Positions 18,038 through 26,768 of a stretch of 53,127 bases of DNA are shown here, piece by piece. The translations under genes and the position numbers were made by a program. The stretch spans positions 1 to 53,127 of the forward strand of contig PFGG01000069.1 of the NCBI GenBank assembly GCA_002783405.1, given 5' to 3'. Source of the DNA: a bacterium (Candidatus Blackallbacteria) CG13_big_fil_rev_8_21_14_2_50_49_14. GTDB taxonomy: Bacteria > Cyanobacteriota > Sericytochromatia > UBA7694. The stretch's first letter is position 1. Each line of letters begins with the position of its first letter. The notes under the pieces were generated by a model. The model had not been told where the DNA came from, searched no databases, and saw nothing but the letters and a program-made list of their open reading frames with translations.

Positions 18038-18473
18038 TCAAGGAGTTTGCCGAGCGGCAGGATTGTCTCTCAGCATGGTTTATGATAATCAAAGAAATGA
18101 AAAGAAAATAGGAGTTTGGATACCCTATTTCTGTGCGGCGGATAACGGTGTTTCTGTCAGTTAGATCACAGCTGAAATCCTTTTAAAATTTAGTTTTATG
18201 GGGGTAAAGATTTTTTGAGGCTCTGAATTTTAGATGTGGGTGGGCTGTGGGTGAGTTTTGATTTGTCTTTTTATTTGCCTAAAAATGAATAGATTTAAAA
18301 TTTTTTATAATTATTTACACGTGAAATATAAGTAAATTTGCATTGGTTTGCGTAAAATAAATAAGTGCAAGCTGTTGATGTACAAGAATATTTTTGTGAG
18401 GAAAAAAAATACGCTAAACTTATAAGGCTTTCTTTCGCAAAGCGAATAGCACAGAAGGTAGAGGGGCAGGGGT
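18038..18473. other. AT-rich divergent intergenic region
   Basis: About 435 bases between the minus-strand protease leader and the plus-strand FGE-like gene. It must hold both promoters, and 18280-18420 is very AT-rich. I see no -35/-10 pair I would defend and no gene. Confidence 0.4.
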
Positions 18474-19355
18474 ATGTCGCAAAAAAAGCAATTTTCCTTA
18501 AGGGTGGGTCTGGGAGCTTTACTCAGTTTGAGTCTACTTGCCTGTCAAACGGCGGCCAACCCATCTTCATCTGTGCCCGTAAACGCTTCGGCTTCTCCCG
18601 CTGTGAGGGCCTCTCAAGAACCCGTATCTAGGCCCTCTTCGCTTCCTTCTGCTTCTCCTTCCGCAGCAGAGCCAGTTGAATCCAGCGAAAAACTTGAAGC
18701 GCAATTGGGCTTTAAATTTGTCTCGGTGCCTGCGGGGAGTTTTGCCATGGGGGACAGCAAAGACGGCCCCGTTCATCAGGTGACTTTATCGCAGGGGTTT
18801 CAGCTGCAAAATACAGAACTCACCCAGGCCCAATGGCAGGCCGTGATGGGAACGAACCCCTCCTTTTCAAAAGGGGATAACCTGCCTGTAGAGAGTGTCA
18901 GTTGGAATGATATTCAAAGCTTTTTGACTCAGTTGAATGCCAAAACCCAAGGCGGATACCGCTTGCCTACGGAAGCCGAATGGGAATACGCGTCCCGTGC
19001 AGGCAGCACGACGGCCTATGCCTGTGGAGAGGATGAAAGCTGTTTGGCCGAAATGGCGTGGTATATTCCCAATGCCAAAGAGATGTCGCACCCAGTGGGG
19101 CAACTCAAACCCAATGCCTGGGGCTTGTATGATATGCACGGCAATATCAGCGAATGGGTTCAGGATCGTTACGCGCCCTATACTGAAGGTGCTCAAACCC
19201 AACCGATGGGCCCAGAAAAAGGAGATTATCGCATCCAACGCGGAGGACATTGGGGGACCTATGCTGATCGCTGCCGTTCTGCCAGCCGCCAATATGGCGA
19301 TCCCGGAGGAAGCGATCGCAATTTGGGTTTCCGTTTGGCCCGGTCTTTACCCTAA
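18474..19355 (+). CDS. Formylglycine-generating-enzyme-fold (SUMF1/C-type lectin-like) lipoprotein
   Basis: A 293-residue lipoprotein (lipobox SLLAC, Cys24) with a Ser/Pro/Ala-rich linker to about residue 75. The rest is a complete FGE-sulfatase (SUMF1) domain with its landmarks: VSVPAGSFAMGD, ELTQAQWQAVMG, PVESVSWNDI, YRLPTEAEWEYASRAG, GLYDMHGNISEWVQD, and the ending RNLGFRLAR. True formylglycine-generating enzymes need an active-site cysteine pair near the C-terminus. In that region this protein has only DRCRSASR, so the oxidase chemistry is doubtful. Many bacterial relatives of this fold are binding or other non-FGE proteins on the cell surface. The preceding bases hold a weak GGGG/AGGGG-type ribosome binding site close to the ATG. 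Confidence 0.85.
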   Translation: MSQKKQFSLRVGLGALLSLSLLACQTAANPSSSVPVNASASPAVRASQEPVSRPSSLPSASPSAAEPVESSEKLEAQLGFKFVSVPAGSFAMGDSKDGPVHQVTLSQGFQLQNTELTQAQWQAVMGTNPSFSKGDNLPVESVSWNDIQSFLTQLNAKTQGGYRLPTEAEWEYASRAGSTTAYACGEDESCLAEMAWYIPNAKEMSHPVGQLKPNAWGLYDMHGNISEWVQDRYAPYTEGAQTQPMGPEKGDYRIQRGGHWGTYADRCRSASRQYGDPGGSDRNLGFRLARSLP

Positions 19356-19392
19356 ATCTTAACCTGGCCTTCGTAAAATTAAGATCTGGGTT

Positions 19393-20694
19393 TTATCTGT
19401 AAAGTGCAGAACGTTCTGCTTCGAGCAAAGCAAGGGCTTGTTGCGCGAGATGAGGTTCCAATTCATTTTCAATCGCCTTCCAGTTGATCTCAGGTAAGTC
19501 ATGGCGCTGAATATATTCTGCCTGAAATTTAAGCATTTCCATTCTGAGTGCTGTGGTTGGATGCGTTGAATCTACTCGGTGTTTTTCTTTTTCAAGAATA
19601 CGTCTTCTTCGTTCATGTTCAGAAAAGGGCATTTTTTGCCAATGGGTCAGGGTTTCTTCAAAGAGTGAACCAGGATTTTCAGTTTGTTTTTTGCGGATTC
19701 GCTGTCTGGCTACCGCATAGATTTCTGGCTCCAGTGAGAATTTTTCAAACCCAGTCAGACAAGCTCTTAGGGAAGCCAAGCGCAGACTGTTCAGATCGGT
19801 TCTGTATTCCGCACGCTGACTGTCTGCCCAGAGCCAGCGTAAAAGCAGGTGTCCCAGTCCCCAAAAACCGTGGGCAATCAAGGCGAGTAACCAATTGAAG
19901 GGAATGAGCAAAATTTCAGTAAAGTTGAGCGCTATTCTGTCCTCGTAGAAAAGCTTGCCTTCGTAATGGGGAGCTAGGCTATGTGGGCAAAGGGCATCAC
20001 CGGTTTGAAAGAGGACGTTCATGGCAAACTCTGGCAAGCGCTGTTGCATGGGGTCATTGTGCGCCAAATGCCCAATTTCATGTCCCAAAAGAGCGAGTTT
20101 TTCCTCTGAATTTAAAACGTTCCACAGCGGCAAACCGATCGAGAGATAGCGTTTTTTTTGATAGACAGTGACACTTGCATTGAATTCAGGTGTAAATATT
20201 ACCCCGTCCGGTTGGGGGGTATTTAAAACATTTGCGCAGAGCTTGAGCAGTGAAAAAAATGCAGGCAGGGTGTTTGCGTCCAATACTGTTTGGCCTGCAT
20301 AAGGGGGGGCTTGGCGCTTTGGGGTGGCTAAAAAAGCAAAACCCAGAAACATCAGTCCAAACAGGCTGCCCACAACCTGTCCCCTGAAATGCCACAACAA
20401 GTAAATTCCTGTAAAAATTAGGCTGAGATAGGCAATTATTACCCCGATTGAAAACAATTTGACACCTGTGGAGAGTTTTTTCAAATGCATTGTATTTGCC
20501 AGATTTTGAGTTTTTAGAGCTTGAAAAAGCTCCAAACCGAGTCTTTCGCTGAGTTTCAAATAATATAACTCAAATATATTCTGTGCTGAATTTTGCTCTG
20601 CATCAGGTTGTAGATTCCAGTCGCAGGCTGGGCACCACTGGGTAAAATCTGGGTGATCGTAGAGGGGAGCATTGCATTCAGGGCAGGGTTTCAT
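19393..20694 (-). CDS. M48-type membrane zinc peptidase with N-terminal zinc ribbon
   Basis: A 433-residue integral membrane peptidase of the M48 (HtpX/Ste24-like) group. It begins with a zinc-ribbon-like segment, CPEC (residues 4-7) and CPAC (about 21-24). Two membrane helices follow at about 75-98 and 108-128, then the metal site HEIGH (about 208-212) in the context LALLGHEIGHLAHNDP. A third glutamate ligand is expected after a further hydrophobic segment (about 265-290), and YRTDLNSLR may fall in that region, with Glu in RAEYRTD. Family members degrade or clip membrane proteins, some in stress responses. AAAGGAG at 20706-20700 sets the start. The gene follows the Rrf2 regulator gene on the same strand after 36 bases, so they may share a transcript. 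Confidence 0.88.
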   Translation of the reverse strand: MKPCPECNAPLYDHPDFTQWCPACDWNLQPDAEQNSAQNIFELYYLKLSERLGLELFQALKTQNLANTMHLKKLSTGVKLFSIGVIIAYLSLIFTGIYLLWHFRGQVVGSLFGLMFLGFAFLATPKRQAPPYAGQTVLDANTLPAFFSLLKLCANVLNTPQPDGVIFTPEFNASVTVYQKKRYLSIGLPLWNVLNSEEKLALLGHEIGHLAHNDPMQQRLPEFAMNVLFQTGDALCPHSLAPHYEGKLFYEDRIALNFTEILLIPFNWLLALIAHGFWGLGHLLLRWLWADSQRAEYRTDLNSLRLASLRACLTGFEKFSLEPEIYAVARQRIRKKQTENPGSLFEETLTHWQKMPFSEHERRRRILEKEKHRVDSTHPTTALRMEMLKFQAEYIQRHDLPEINWKAIENELEPHLAQQALALLEAERSALYR

Positions 20695-20730
20695 TTTTGC
20701 TCCTTTGCGTGAGCGAAAATTCTCGTGCGG

Positions 20731-21180
20731 TCATCCCGCAATGACCCCAGCCGCAGTGCTTTGCAACAAAGTTTGAAAATCCTGTTCGATATGGGCCAAA
20801 GTAAGTGACTCAAATCGCTCTAGAACCAGATTGTGAGCTTCCTGAAGAACTTTATCCAGGGCCTGATTGACAGCCTTTTCAACAAGACAGCCGGGCAGGT
20901 TGCTTTCTGGGGTGAAGTGGAGTATGGTGGGCTCTCCCAGGGCATCATAGATCTCACGCAGGCTGATTTGATGCAAAGGTTTGATCAGAATCCATCCGCC
21001 CCCATGTCCTTTTTCGGCTTGAATCAGTTGTTTTTCACGCAGGCAGGCCAAGGTACGTCGTACGACAACGGCATTGGTATTGAGCATTTTGGCGAGCGTT
21101 TGGGAGGTAAGCGGGGCTGGATGGTGGCTCATGTGAATCAAAACATGCAGGGTTCGCCAAAGCCTTTGATCGGTTTTCAT
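20731..21180 (-). CDS. Rrf2 family transcriptional regulator
   Basis: A 149-residue Rrf2-type repressor with an N-terminal winged helix: TSQTLAKMLNTNAVVVRRTL for the helix-turn-helix and GGGWILIKPLHQISL for the wing. The C-terminal part is a dimerisation helix. Rrf2 proteins with an Fe-S cluster (IscR, NsrR) carry three spaced cysteines after the wing. Here only one is present in that region (PGCLVEKAV), so a cluster is unlikely and the signal is unknown. The gene is divergent from a methyltransferase gene, and a perfect palindrome lies between them at 21288-21318. A 6-base hairpin (GGTCAT/ATGACC, 20729-20746) overlaps its stop codon. Confidence 0.9.
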   Translation of the reverse strand: MKTDQRLWRTLHVLIHMSHHPAPLTSQTLAKMLNTNAVVVRRTLACLREKQLIQAEKGHGGGWILIKPLHQISLREIYDALGEPTILHFTPESNLPGCLVEKAVNQALDKVLQEAHNLVLERFESLTLAHIEQDFQTLLQSTAAGVIAG

Positions 21181-21287
21181 CGCCAGTTTAATATGCCCAA
21201 TTCAGTTGAAATCTTCTTACAGAATAACATGCTGTGCCAGATGCCCTCAATTACTGGGGGAGAGCTTGCAGGCGTTTTTATGATTTG

Positions 21288-21318
21288 CTATCATGTAACA
21301 TAAAAAGTTACATGATAG
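21288..21318. promoter_or_regulatory. Perfect 12-7-12 palindrome, likely Rrf2 operator
   Basis: CTATCATGTAAC (21288-21299) and GTTACATGATAG (21307-21318) are perfect inverted copies around ATAAAAA. The site sits between the divergent Rrf2 and methyltransferase genes, 60 bases before the methyltransferase start. It overlaps a possible promoter (TTGCTA 21285-21290, 17 bases, TTACAT 21308-21313), a position suited to repression. Rrf2 dimers bind such dyads. Confidence 0.7.
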
Positions 21319-21378
21319 TTCTTGGCAAGATCGCTATCGGAAGCTAACTTTCTATCTGAATACCAAAAAGGAGCCTAT

Positions 21379-22026
21379 ATGACTTCCTCTCACCGACACG
21401 CCTCTTCAGCTCAGGAACCCAAAGCGTTTTGGGAAAAACGCTATCTTGAAAGTGTGTCCCGCAGCCGTGGTAAAGCCGGTAGGTTTTTGCAGGACTGGGT
21501 TTCAGGTTTAGAACCCCAACGGGTGCTGGAACTGGGCTGTAGCACAGGGGATGACAGTCTTTGGTTGGCTGAAAAAGGGTGGCAGGTTACCGCCGTGGAT
21601 ATTTCGGAACATGCCGTGCAAACGGCCCAGCGTTTGGCGCAGGAAGCAGGTCTGTCAGAACGGATTGCTTTTCTAAACTGCGATTTGACCCAAGAATTTC
21701 CAGCGGGTCAGTTTGAGTTGGTCAGTGCGACCTATTTTCAATCGCCCTTTGATTTTCCCAGAATACAAATTTTAAAGACAGCAGCTTCACGGATTGTCAA
21801 AGGGGGGCATCTGTTGATCGTTACCCACGCCTCGGCACCCCCTTGGGCTGCTCATACAGAGCCAAAACATGAATTTCCAAAGGCTGAAGAGGATTGGCAA
21901 AATCTGGACTTGCCTGAATCGCAATGGCAACTGTTGAAGCTCAGTGTGGAGACACGTCTGGCCCAAGGGCCTCAAGGGCAGGAAGCAGAGCTAAAGGACA
22001 ATTTGATCTTTGCCCGGCGGCTATAA
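21379..22026 (+). CDS. Class I SAM-dependent methyltransferase (TehB-like)
   Basis: A 215-residue methyltransferase that should transfer a methyl group from S-adenosylmethionine to a small molecule. The start is ATG 21379, which has AAGGAG at 21368-21373 with a 5-base spacer. An upstream in-frame ATG at 21322 would lie just past the operator and has no such site. The Rossmann motif I is LELGCSTGDDSLWLA (about 50-64), the acidic end of strand 2 is VTAVDIS, and motif II is FLNCDLTQEF. The overall pattern resembles TehB and thiopurine/halide-type methyltransferases that detoxify small compounds. Control by the divergent Rrf2 protein would fit an inducible stress response, but the substrate cannot be named. 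Confidence 0.85.
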   Translation: MTSSHRHASSAQEPKAFWEKRYLESVSRSRGKAGRFLQDWVSGLEPQRVLELGCSTGDDSLWLAEKGWQVTAVDISEHAVQTAQRLAQEAGLSERIAFLNCDLTQEFPAGQFELVSATYFQSPFDFPRIQILKTAASRIVKGGHLLIVTHASAPPWAAHTEPKHEFPKAEEDWQNLDLPESQWQLLKLSVETRLAQGPQGQEAELKDNLIFARRL

Positions 22027-22077
22027 ATATCCATAACTTGTGTTGTGAATAAAAGTTCTACGAAGCATCAATTCTGA

Positions 22078-22101
22078 AATCTTAAAAAAATAAGATTATT
22101 T
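22078..22101 (+). terminator. Weak AT-rich terminator after the methyltransferase gene
   Basis: AATCTTA (22078-22084) and TAAGATT (22091-22097) around six A, followed by ATTTTAA, 52 bases after the stop. The stem is AT-rich, so termination may be partial. Confidence 0.4.
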
Positions 22102-22227
22102 TAATGTCTGGAAACAAATTTTGAAAGATTTTCTGTTTAAGAAATTTTGAAATCACATTCAAAGAATATTAGGTTTTCCGTGTTAGAAGTTTTAGATTAT
22201 GTTTAGTCGTTAACCGATTCTATGCTA

Positions 22228-22236
22228 TGTTATGAT
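22228..22236 (+). promoter_or_regulatory. Possible extended -10 promoter of the phosphorothioation locus
   Basis: TGT followed by TATGAT (22231-22236) fits an extended -10 element (TGn-TATAAT). No good -35 is seen; TTAACC at 22210-22215 is at the wrong spacing. It lies about 60 bases before the first gene of the locus. Confidence 0.35.
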
Positions 22237-22297
22237 GTACTCACAATTCATACAAGACCATACAATACAACAATCTTTTCAATTTTAGGTAACTTCA

Positions 22298-23251
22298 GTG
22301 AGTGATGCCGTCTTAAATAAACAATCCGAAGACTTTCTCCGTCAGGCTTTACCCGTCTTTGCAAGACATGAAACTTTTCACCCACGCTTTGGTTGGCTAA
22401 AAAAAGGTTATGATCGCACCAAACAAGATCCAGCTATTTTTCTCCAACAAGATGCTCCTGTCACCTTGGGCGTTGGCAAGAACATGGTTAATGCGATTCG
22501 CTATTGGACACAGGCATTTAAGTTAATTGAAGAAGCGGGTGAATCAGAAAGTAAAGGTACAGAATACTTACCTTCAGATTTTGGCTTAAATCTATTGGAC
22601 GATAATGGATGGGATCCTTACCTAGAAAACCTGGGCTCACTCTGGCTTTTACACTGGTATTTAGTCAAACCTGTGTCTATTGCTGCAACTTGGTATTTTG
22701 CTTTCAATGCTTTTTCTCATATTGAATTCAACAGCGACGAATTTTTAAAAGAACTGAGCGATTTTCGCACCCTTTATTTCCCTCGGGCTAATGCTGTTGA
22801 AGCCTCTCTCAAGAAAGATGCCAATTGTTTTTTGCGAATGTATGCAGAAGGAGCTTCAAATAAAAAAGGTGTTAGAGAAGAATCCATTGATTCACCTTTT
22901 ATTCAATTGGGTTTAATGCAATCTCATCGTTCTCATCATTATCAGTTTAATATAGGTTATAAACCCACATTGCCCCCAGAAATTATCGTTTTTGCCTGTC
23001 TTGATTTCGCTGCTATGTATAGTACTGGGCAAACATTAAAACTAGATAGCTTATTGTTTAAACCAGGCAGTCCGGGATTTGTCTTTCGGCTCAATGAAGC
23101 CAGCTTATGTGAGGCCATCGAAAAAGTTGCTCGAAAGTTTAAACAAGTGCAATATTCTGAAGCAGCAGGGCTTTTACAATTGAGTTTTCAAGGTGATCCT
23201 AAAACACTCGGACATAAATTATTAAATCGTTATTATAAGGAGCAGGCATGA
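22298..23251 (+). CDS. sspB: DUF4007 family protein, SspB-like
   Basis: A 317-residue DUF4007 protein. Family hallmarks are ARHETFHPRFGWLKKGYD (about 24-41), a TLGVGKNMVNAIRYW block (about 59-73) and a WDPYLENLGSLWLLHWYL block (about 107-124). DUF4007 proteins occur in phosphorothioation (PT) loci. In the SspABCD system, as I recall, SspB is the DUF4007 member and nicks DNA so that one strand can receive sulfur. The order here (this gene, a large ATPase, a PAPS-reductase-type gene) is the sspB-sspC-sspD order. Translation starts at GTG 22298, with only a weak AGG upstream. The stop overlaps the next start as ATGA. The symbol rests on family and order, without a search. Confidence 0.85.
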   Translation: MSDAVLNKQSEDFLRQALPVFARHETFHPRFGWLKKGYDRTKQDPAIFLQQDAPVTLGVGKNMVNAIRYWTQAFKLIEEAGESESKGTEYLPSDFGLNLLDDNGWDPYLENLGSLWLLHWYLVKPVSIAATWYFAFNAFSHIEFNSDEFLKELSDFRTLYFPRANAVEASLKKDANCFLRMYAEGASNKKGVREESIDSPFIQLGLMQSHRSHHYQFNIGYKPTLPPEIIVFACLDFAAMYSTGQTLKLDSLLFKPGSPGFVFRLNEASLCEAIEKVARKFKQVQYSEAAGLLQLSFQGDPKTLGHKLLNRYYKEQA

Positions 23252-26200
23252 GTATCCAACTCCTTTCTGACATGATTCAGTTAGAACGGCGCTACAGTCG
23301 TTCTGTTAATCTGGAACGGGATTTGAAAAATCCTGATAGCGTCAAAGGTTATATTATTACACCCTGTGCTCAAGACTTGATCGAGCGTTTTATTCATTCT
23401 TTTCCTGTGGGCTCTACTCGGGCCTGGACGATAACAGGTGTATATGGCACAGGTAAATCCTCTATTGCCCATTTTTTAACTGCTCTCTGTTCACCCAAAG
23501 ACAGTCTAATATATGAAAATGCCTTGCAAGTTTTGGCTGAAACAACCCAAGAGGCCCTGCTGATACAAACACAGCTTGTTAACCAAATATCAGATTCTGG
23601 CCTTATTCCTGCTGTGGTTACTGCCCGTAGAGAACCCATTCACCATACGATCATGCGTGGACTTTACGAAGGACTGGTTCATTACTTTGACGGTAAAAGG
23701 GGTAAAAAATCTTCTGTCTTTGAAGAACTTCAGGACTATATTGATTTAATTGAATCCGGCAAAGATTTTGATGGGAAAGTCATTAAGTCGTTTATTGCCA
23801 AAATTACCCAGTCTACAAAAATGGGGATTTTGCTCATTATTGATGAGTTGGGTAAAAACTTTGAATACGCCGCTCAACATGCGAACCACGGAGATTTGTA
23901 TTTACTTCAAGAATTAACTGAGTATCCTTCTGCACCGGCTCACCAGGGCCTTTTTGTATTTGGTCTTTTGCATCAGGCATTCTCAGAATATGCTCGCAAT
24001 ATGACCGGTCTACAGACCAATGAGTGGTCTAAAATTCAGGGTCGCTTTGAAGATGTTCCCTTCTCTGAATCTCAAGAGCAAATGTTTCGTTTAATGGGAA
24101 AGTCAATTCGTTTAAACGCAGATTATAAACCCGACATTCTTACTTGGGCTGCCCAGTGGTCAGAAGAAATCAACAACGCTTTTGGACAAATAGCGGGCAT
24201 CTCAAAAGAATTAATCAGCGAAGTCTACCCGCTTCACCCTTTAGCTGCCTTAGCCTTGCCCCAACTCTGCCAGCGTTATGCGCAAAATGAACGCTCCATT
24301 TTTACGTTTTTGGCCAGTGCCGAGCCCCATGCTTTGCAGCCTTTTTTGCAAGCTATAGCTTGGGATGCTTCTTCTCCGCCAACTTTACAATTGCATCAGG
24401 TTTATGATTATTTTGTAGAATCGGCCAATATGACGGCCTCTAATCGCGTGCAAGCGCAACGTTGGAATGAAATCCATAACCGTATTATGGATGCGCGTCA
24501 ATTGAGCACAGAAGAACAACAGGTTTTAAAAACCGTGGGTTTACTTAATTTGGTTTCGTTGGGGGGAACCATCAAGGCTCGAATGGATATGACTATTGCA
24601 GCATTGAATCATCAGCCTGTTGGGCAACAAAGCAAGCTTTACAAATCATGGAAAAAAGTGATTCAAGCCCTCATTGAGAAAGGGTTTTTGACTTATCGTA
24701 AAAAACTTGATGAATTAAGACTTTGGCAGGGAACAGATTTTGACATTGAAGAGGCCTTGCAAACTTCTCAGGAATATTTGTCTCTCAATGTAGAAGATGT
24801 TTTAAATACCCATTTTGAACTCCAACCTTTGGTTGCACAACGTCACAGCTACCAAACGGGGACACTTCGCTATTTTCAACGGGCTTTTATCGGAGAAAAG
24901 ACACGTGAACAAGACTTGCTATTCCCTCAAAGCAAAGCTGATGGCTTTTTGTATTATGTTTTAGAAAAAACCGCAACCCTTCCTGAAAAAACAAGTGATG
25001 GGCGACCCAATCTCTATTTGGTTGCAGAAAATACAGAACATCTTAAAAGTTTAGGGCTGGACTATGCAGCCTTTTATGAAATTTCACAGAAAGCCCCTGA
25101 ATTGCGTACCGATGTCGTGGCTCGGCAAGAAGTATTACAGCGTTTGGCGATTGCCCAAAGACAAGCCAAAGAAACTCTTCATCAAATTTATTCTTCTGGG
25201 GAAGGCTTGGTTCAGCTGTTGTACTTAAATAAAGAATCAACGCTTAAAGGTGATTCTCATTTAAGTCGTGTGTTGTCTGAAGTGTGCGATGAAACCTACC
25301 CAAAATCTTTGGTACTTTGGAATGAATTATTGAATCGAGAAGAATTAACAGCTCAAGGATCCAAGGCCAGGAAAGAACTGGTCTCAGCTATGCTTGAACA
25401 TACTGGAGAAGAAAATCTCGGAATAGAGGGCTATGGCCCTGAGCGCAGTATGTTTGAATCTCTGTTGAAACAAACAGGTCTTTATCGTCAGTTGGATACT
25501 GGCTACGGTTTTACTGATCCAAATATAGGAAGTGGCATTGAACCCGTTTGGCAAGCAGTGAAAGATTATTGTTTCTCAGCCATATCTGAGCCGCAATCGG
25601 TTCAGGGTTTGTTTGAACAACTCAAACGCCCTCCTTATGGAGTAAAAGAATCAGCTCTCCCCGTTTTGTTGACCGCTATACTCATGCAGTTCAGTGATGA
25701 AATCAGTTTGTTTCAAGATGGGGTCTTTATTCCGCTTTTACATATGTCTCATTTTGAATTGCTTTTCCGGCATCCACAGCGCTTTTCGGTTAAATCTTTT
25801 GCTATTGAAGGATTACGCGCTGACTTCTTTGCTTTATTAGAAGAAATGTTAGCAACAGAAAAAACCAAAGATTTTTTACAAAGAACAGGTTCTCGCAATC
25901 GAACACTATTAAGCTTGGTAAAACCTTTGATTGGTTTTGTGCAAAAATTACCCACATTTACGTGCAAAACCAACGATCTGAGTGAGCAAAGTCGGGCTTT
26001 GCGAACAGCCCTTTTAGAAACCAAAGATCCTGAAATTCTTATCTTTGAAGCATTACCTTCTTCATTGGGTTTTCACACAATTAAGTCCGATGATGAAGCG
26101 CAAGACTTTAAAGCATTGCAAAAGGTTTTGATCCATTCCCTCACTGAGTTGAACATGGCCTATCCTAAATTACTGAATCAGTGCCAGCAGTATTTACAGT

Positions 26201-26694
26201 CTGCTTTTGGGGTTAAGGACAAAGATCCTCTGCGTAAAGAACTCACCCGTAGGGCTAGTTTTCTCAAAGACAAAACCGTTGAACGCAAAGTTACATCTTT
26301 TGTAAATGCGATTTTGGATAATGAGAAAAATGAGAAAAGCTGGCTTGAGGCTGTCGCTATGGTGGTTGCAGATAAACCTGCCACTGAGTGGCGTGATCAG
26401 GATATTGATGCTTTTGAGACCCAATTAGCTGAGATATATCGGCGCTTTACTAATTTGGAAGCGATTCAACATGAACTGAAAAATTTGCCTGTTAATGGCA
26501 AAAAAGCCAAACGGGTTGTTGTGGCTGACTCCTCTGGCAATGAGTTTAATCAGGTTGTATGGATTGATAAAGAAGATGAAGAGAAAATTACACTACTGGT
26601 AGAACAGCTTTTAAGATCCCCAGAGCTTAAAGATAATCACCGTTTGCAAACAGCTTTAGTTGCAGGTCTTTCGGAGCATATCTTTCAATCTTAG
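23248..26694 (+). CDS. sspC: Large P-loop ATPase, SspC-like
   Basis: A 1148-residue ATPase coupled to the DUF4007 gene. Walker A is GVYGTGKSS (about 63-71) and Walker B is LLIIDELGKNFEYA (about 195-208). The last third is helical. The overall look, an AAA-like N-terminal domain followed by a long helical and winged-helix-like body, resembles BrxC/PglY-type ATPases of BREX as well as SspC. From its place between the DUF4007 and PAPS-reductase genes I take it as the SspC counterpart, which would power DNA remodelling or sulfur insertion. DndD, the SMC-like ATPase of the Dnd system, has long coiled coils with a hinge; those are not seen here, so this is not DndD. Confidence 0.8.
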   Translation: MSIQLLSDMIQLERRYSRSVNLERDLKNPDSVKGYIITPCAQDLIERFIHSFPVGSTRAWTITGVYGTGKSSIAHFLTALCSPKDSLIYENALQVLAETTQEALLIQTQLVNQISDSGLIPAVVTARREPIHHTIMRGLYEGLVHYFDGKRGKKSSVFEELQDYIDLIESGKDFDGKVIKSFIAKITQSTKMGILLIIDELGKNFEYAAQHANHGDLYLLQELTEYPSAPAHQGLFVFGLLHQAFSEYARNMTGLQTNEWSKIQGRFEDVPFSESQEQMFRLMGKSIRLNADYKPDILTWAAQWSEEINNAFGQIAGISKELISEVYPLHPLAALALPQLCQRYAQNERSIFTFLASAEPHALQPFLQAIAWDASSPPTLQLHQVYDYFVESANMTASNRVQAQRWNEIHNRIMDARQLSTEEQQVLKTVGLLNLVSLGGTIKARMDMTIAALNHQPVGQQSKLYKSWKKVIQALIEKGFLTYRKKLDELRLWQGTDFDIEEALQTSQEYLSLNVEDVLNTHFELQPLVAQRHSYQTGTLRYFQRAFIGEKTREQDLLFPQSKADGFLYYVLEKTATLPEKTSDGRPNLYLVAENTEHLKSLGLDYAAFYEISQKAPELRTDVVARQEVLQRLAIAQRQAKETLHQIYSSGEGLVQLLYLNKESTLKGDSHLSRVLSEVCDETYPKSLVLWNELLNREELTAQGSKARKELVSAMLEHTGEENLGIEGYGPERSMFESLLKQTGLYRQLDTGYGFTDPNIGSGIEPVWQAVKDYCFSAISEPQSVQGLFEQLKRPPYGVKESALPVLLTAILMQFSDEISLFQDGVFIPLLHMSHFELLFRHPQRFSVKSFAIEGLRADFFALLEEMLATEKTKDFLQRTGSRNRTLLSLVKPLIGFVQKLPTFTCKTNDLSEQSRALRTALLETKDPEILIFEALPSSLGFHTIKSDDEAQDFKALQKVLIHSLTELNMAYPKLLNQCQQYLQSAFGVKDKDPLRKELTRRASFLKDKTVERKVTSFVNAILDNEKNEKSWLEAVAMVVADKPATEWRDQDIDAFETQLAEIYRRFTNLEAIQHELKNLPVNGKKAKRVVVADSSGNEFNQVVWIDKEDEEKITLLVEQLLRSPELKDNHRLQTALVAGLSEHIFQS

Positions 26695-26737
26695 CTCATT
26701 ATTAACAGAAATTTTCCTTTGTTGAGGTCATTTTAAA

Positions 26738-26746
26738 TGTTAGAAT
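26738..26746 (+). promoter_or_regulatory. Possible extended -10 promoter before sspD
   Basis: TGT-TAGAAT (26738-26746) lies 22 bases before the sspD start and resembles the TGT-TATGAT upstream of sspB. No convincing -35. The 74-base gap before sspD gives room for separate control. Confidence 0.25.
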
Positions 26747-26768
26747 CAATTTTACTAAGGCTGGGACA

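Noticed and set aside
18361-18473. Second c-di-GMP riboswitch before the FGE-like gene (TTTCGCAAAGCG)
   Set aside because: It lacks the GACGCAAAGCC core, the GNRA stem and the flanking conserved bases.
18474-19355. Active sulfatase-modifying enzyme
   Set aside because: The catalytic cysteine pair is not visible and no sulfatase gene is nearby.
19356-19392. Bidirectional terminator between the FGE-like and M48 genes
   Set aside because: ATCTTAA/TTAAGAT are only seven bases with a 16-base loop, too weak to claim.
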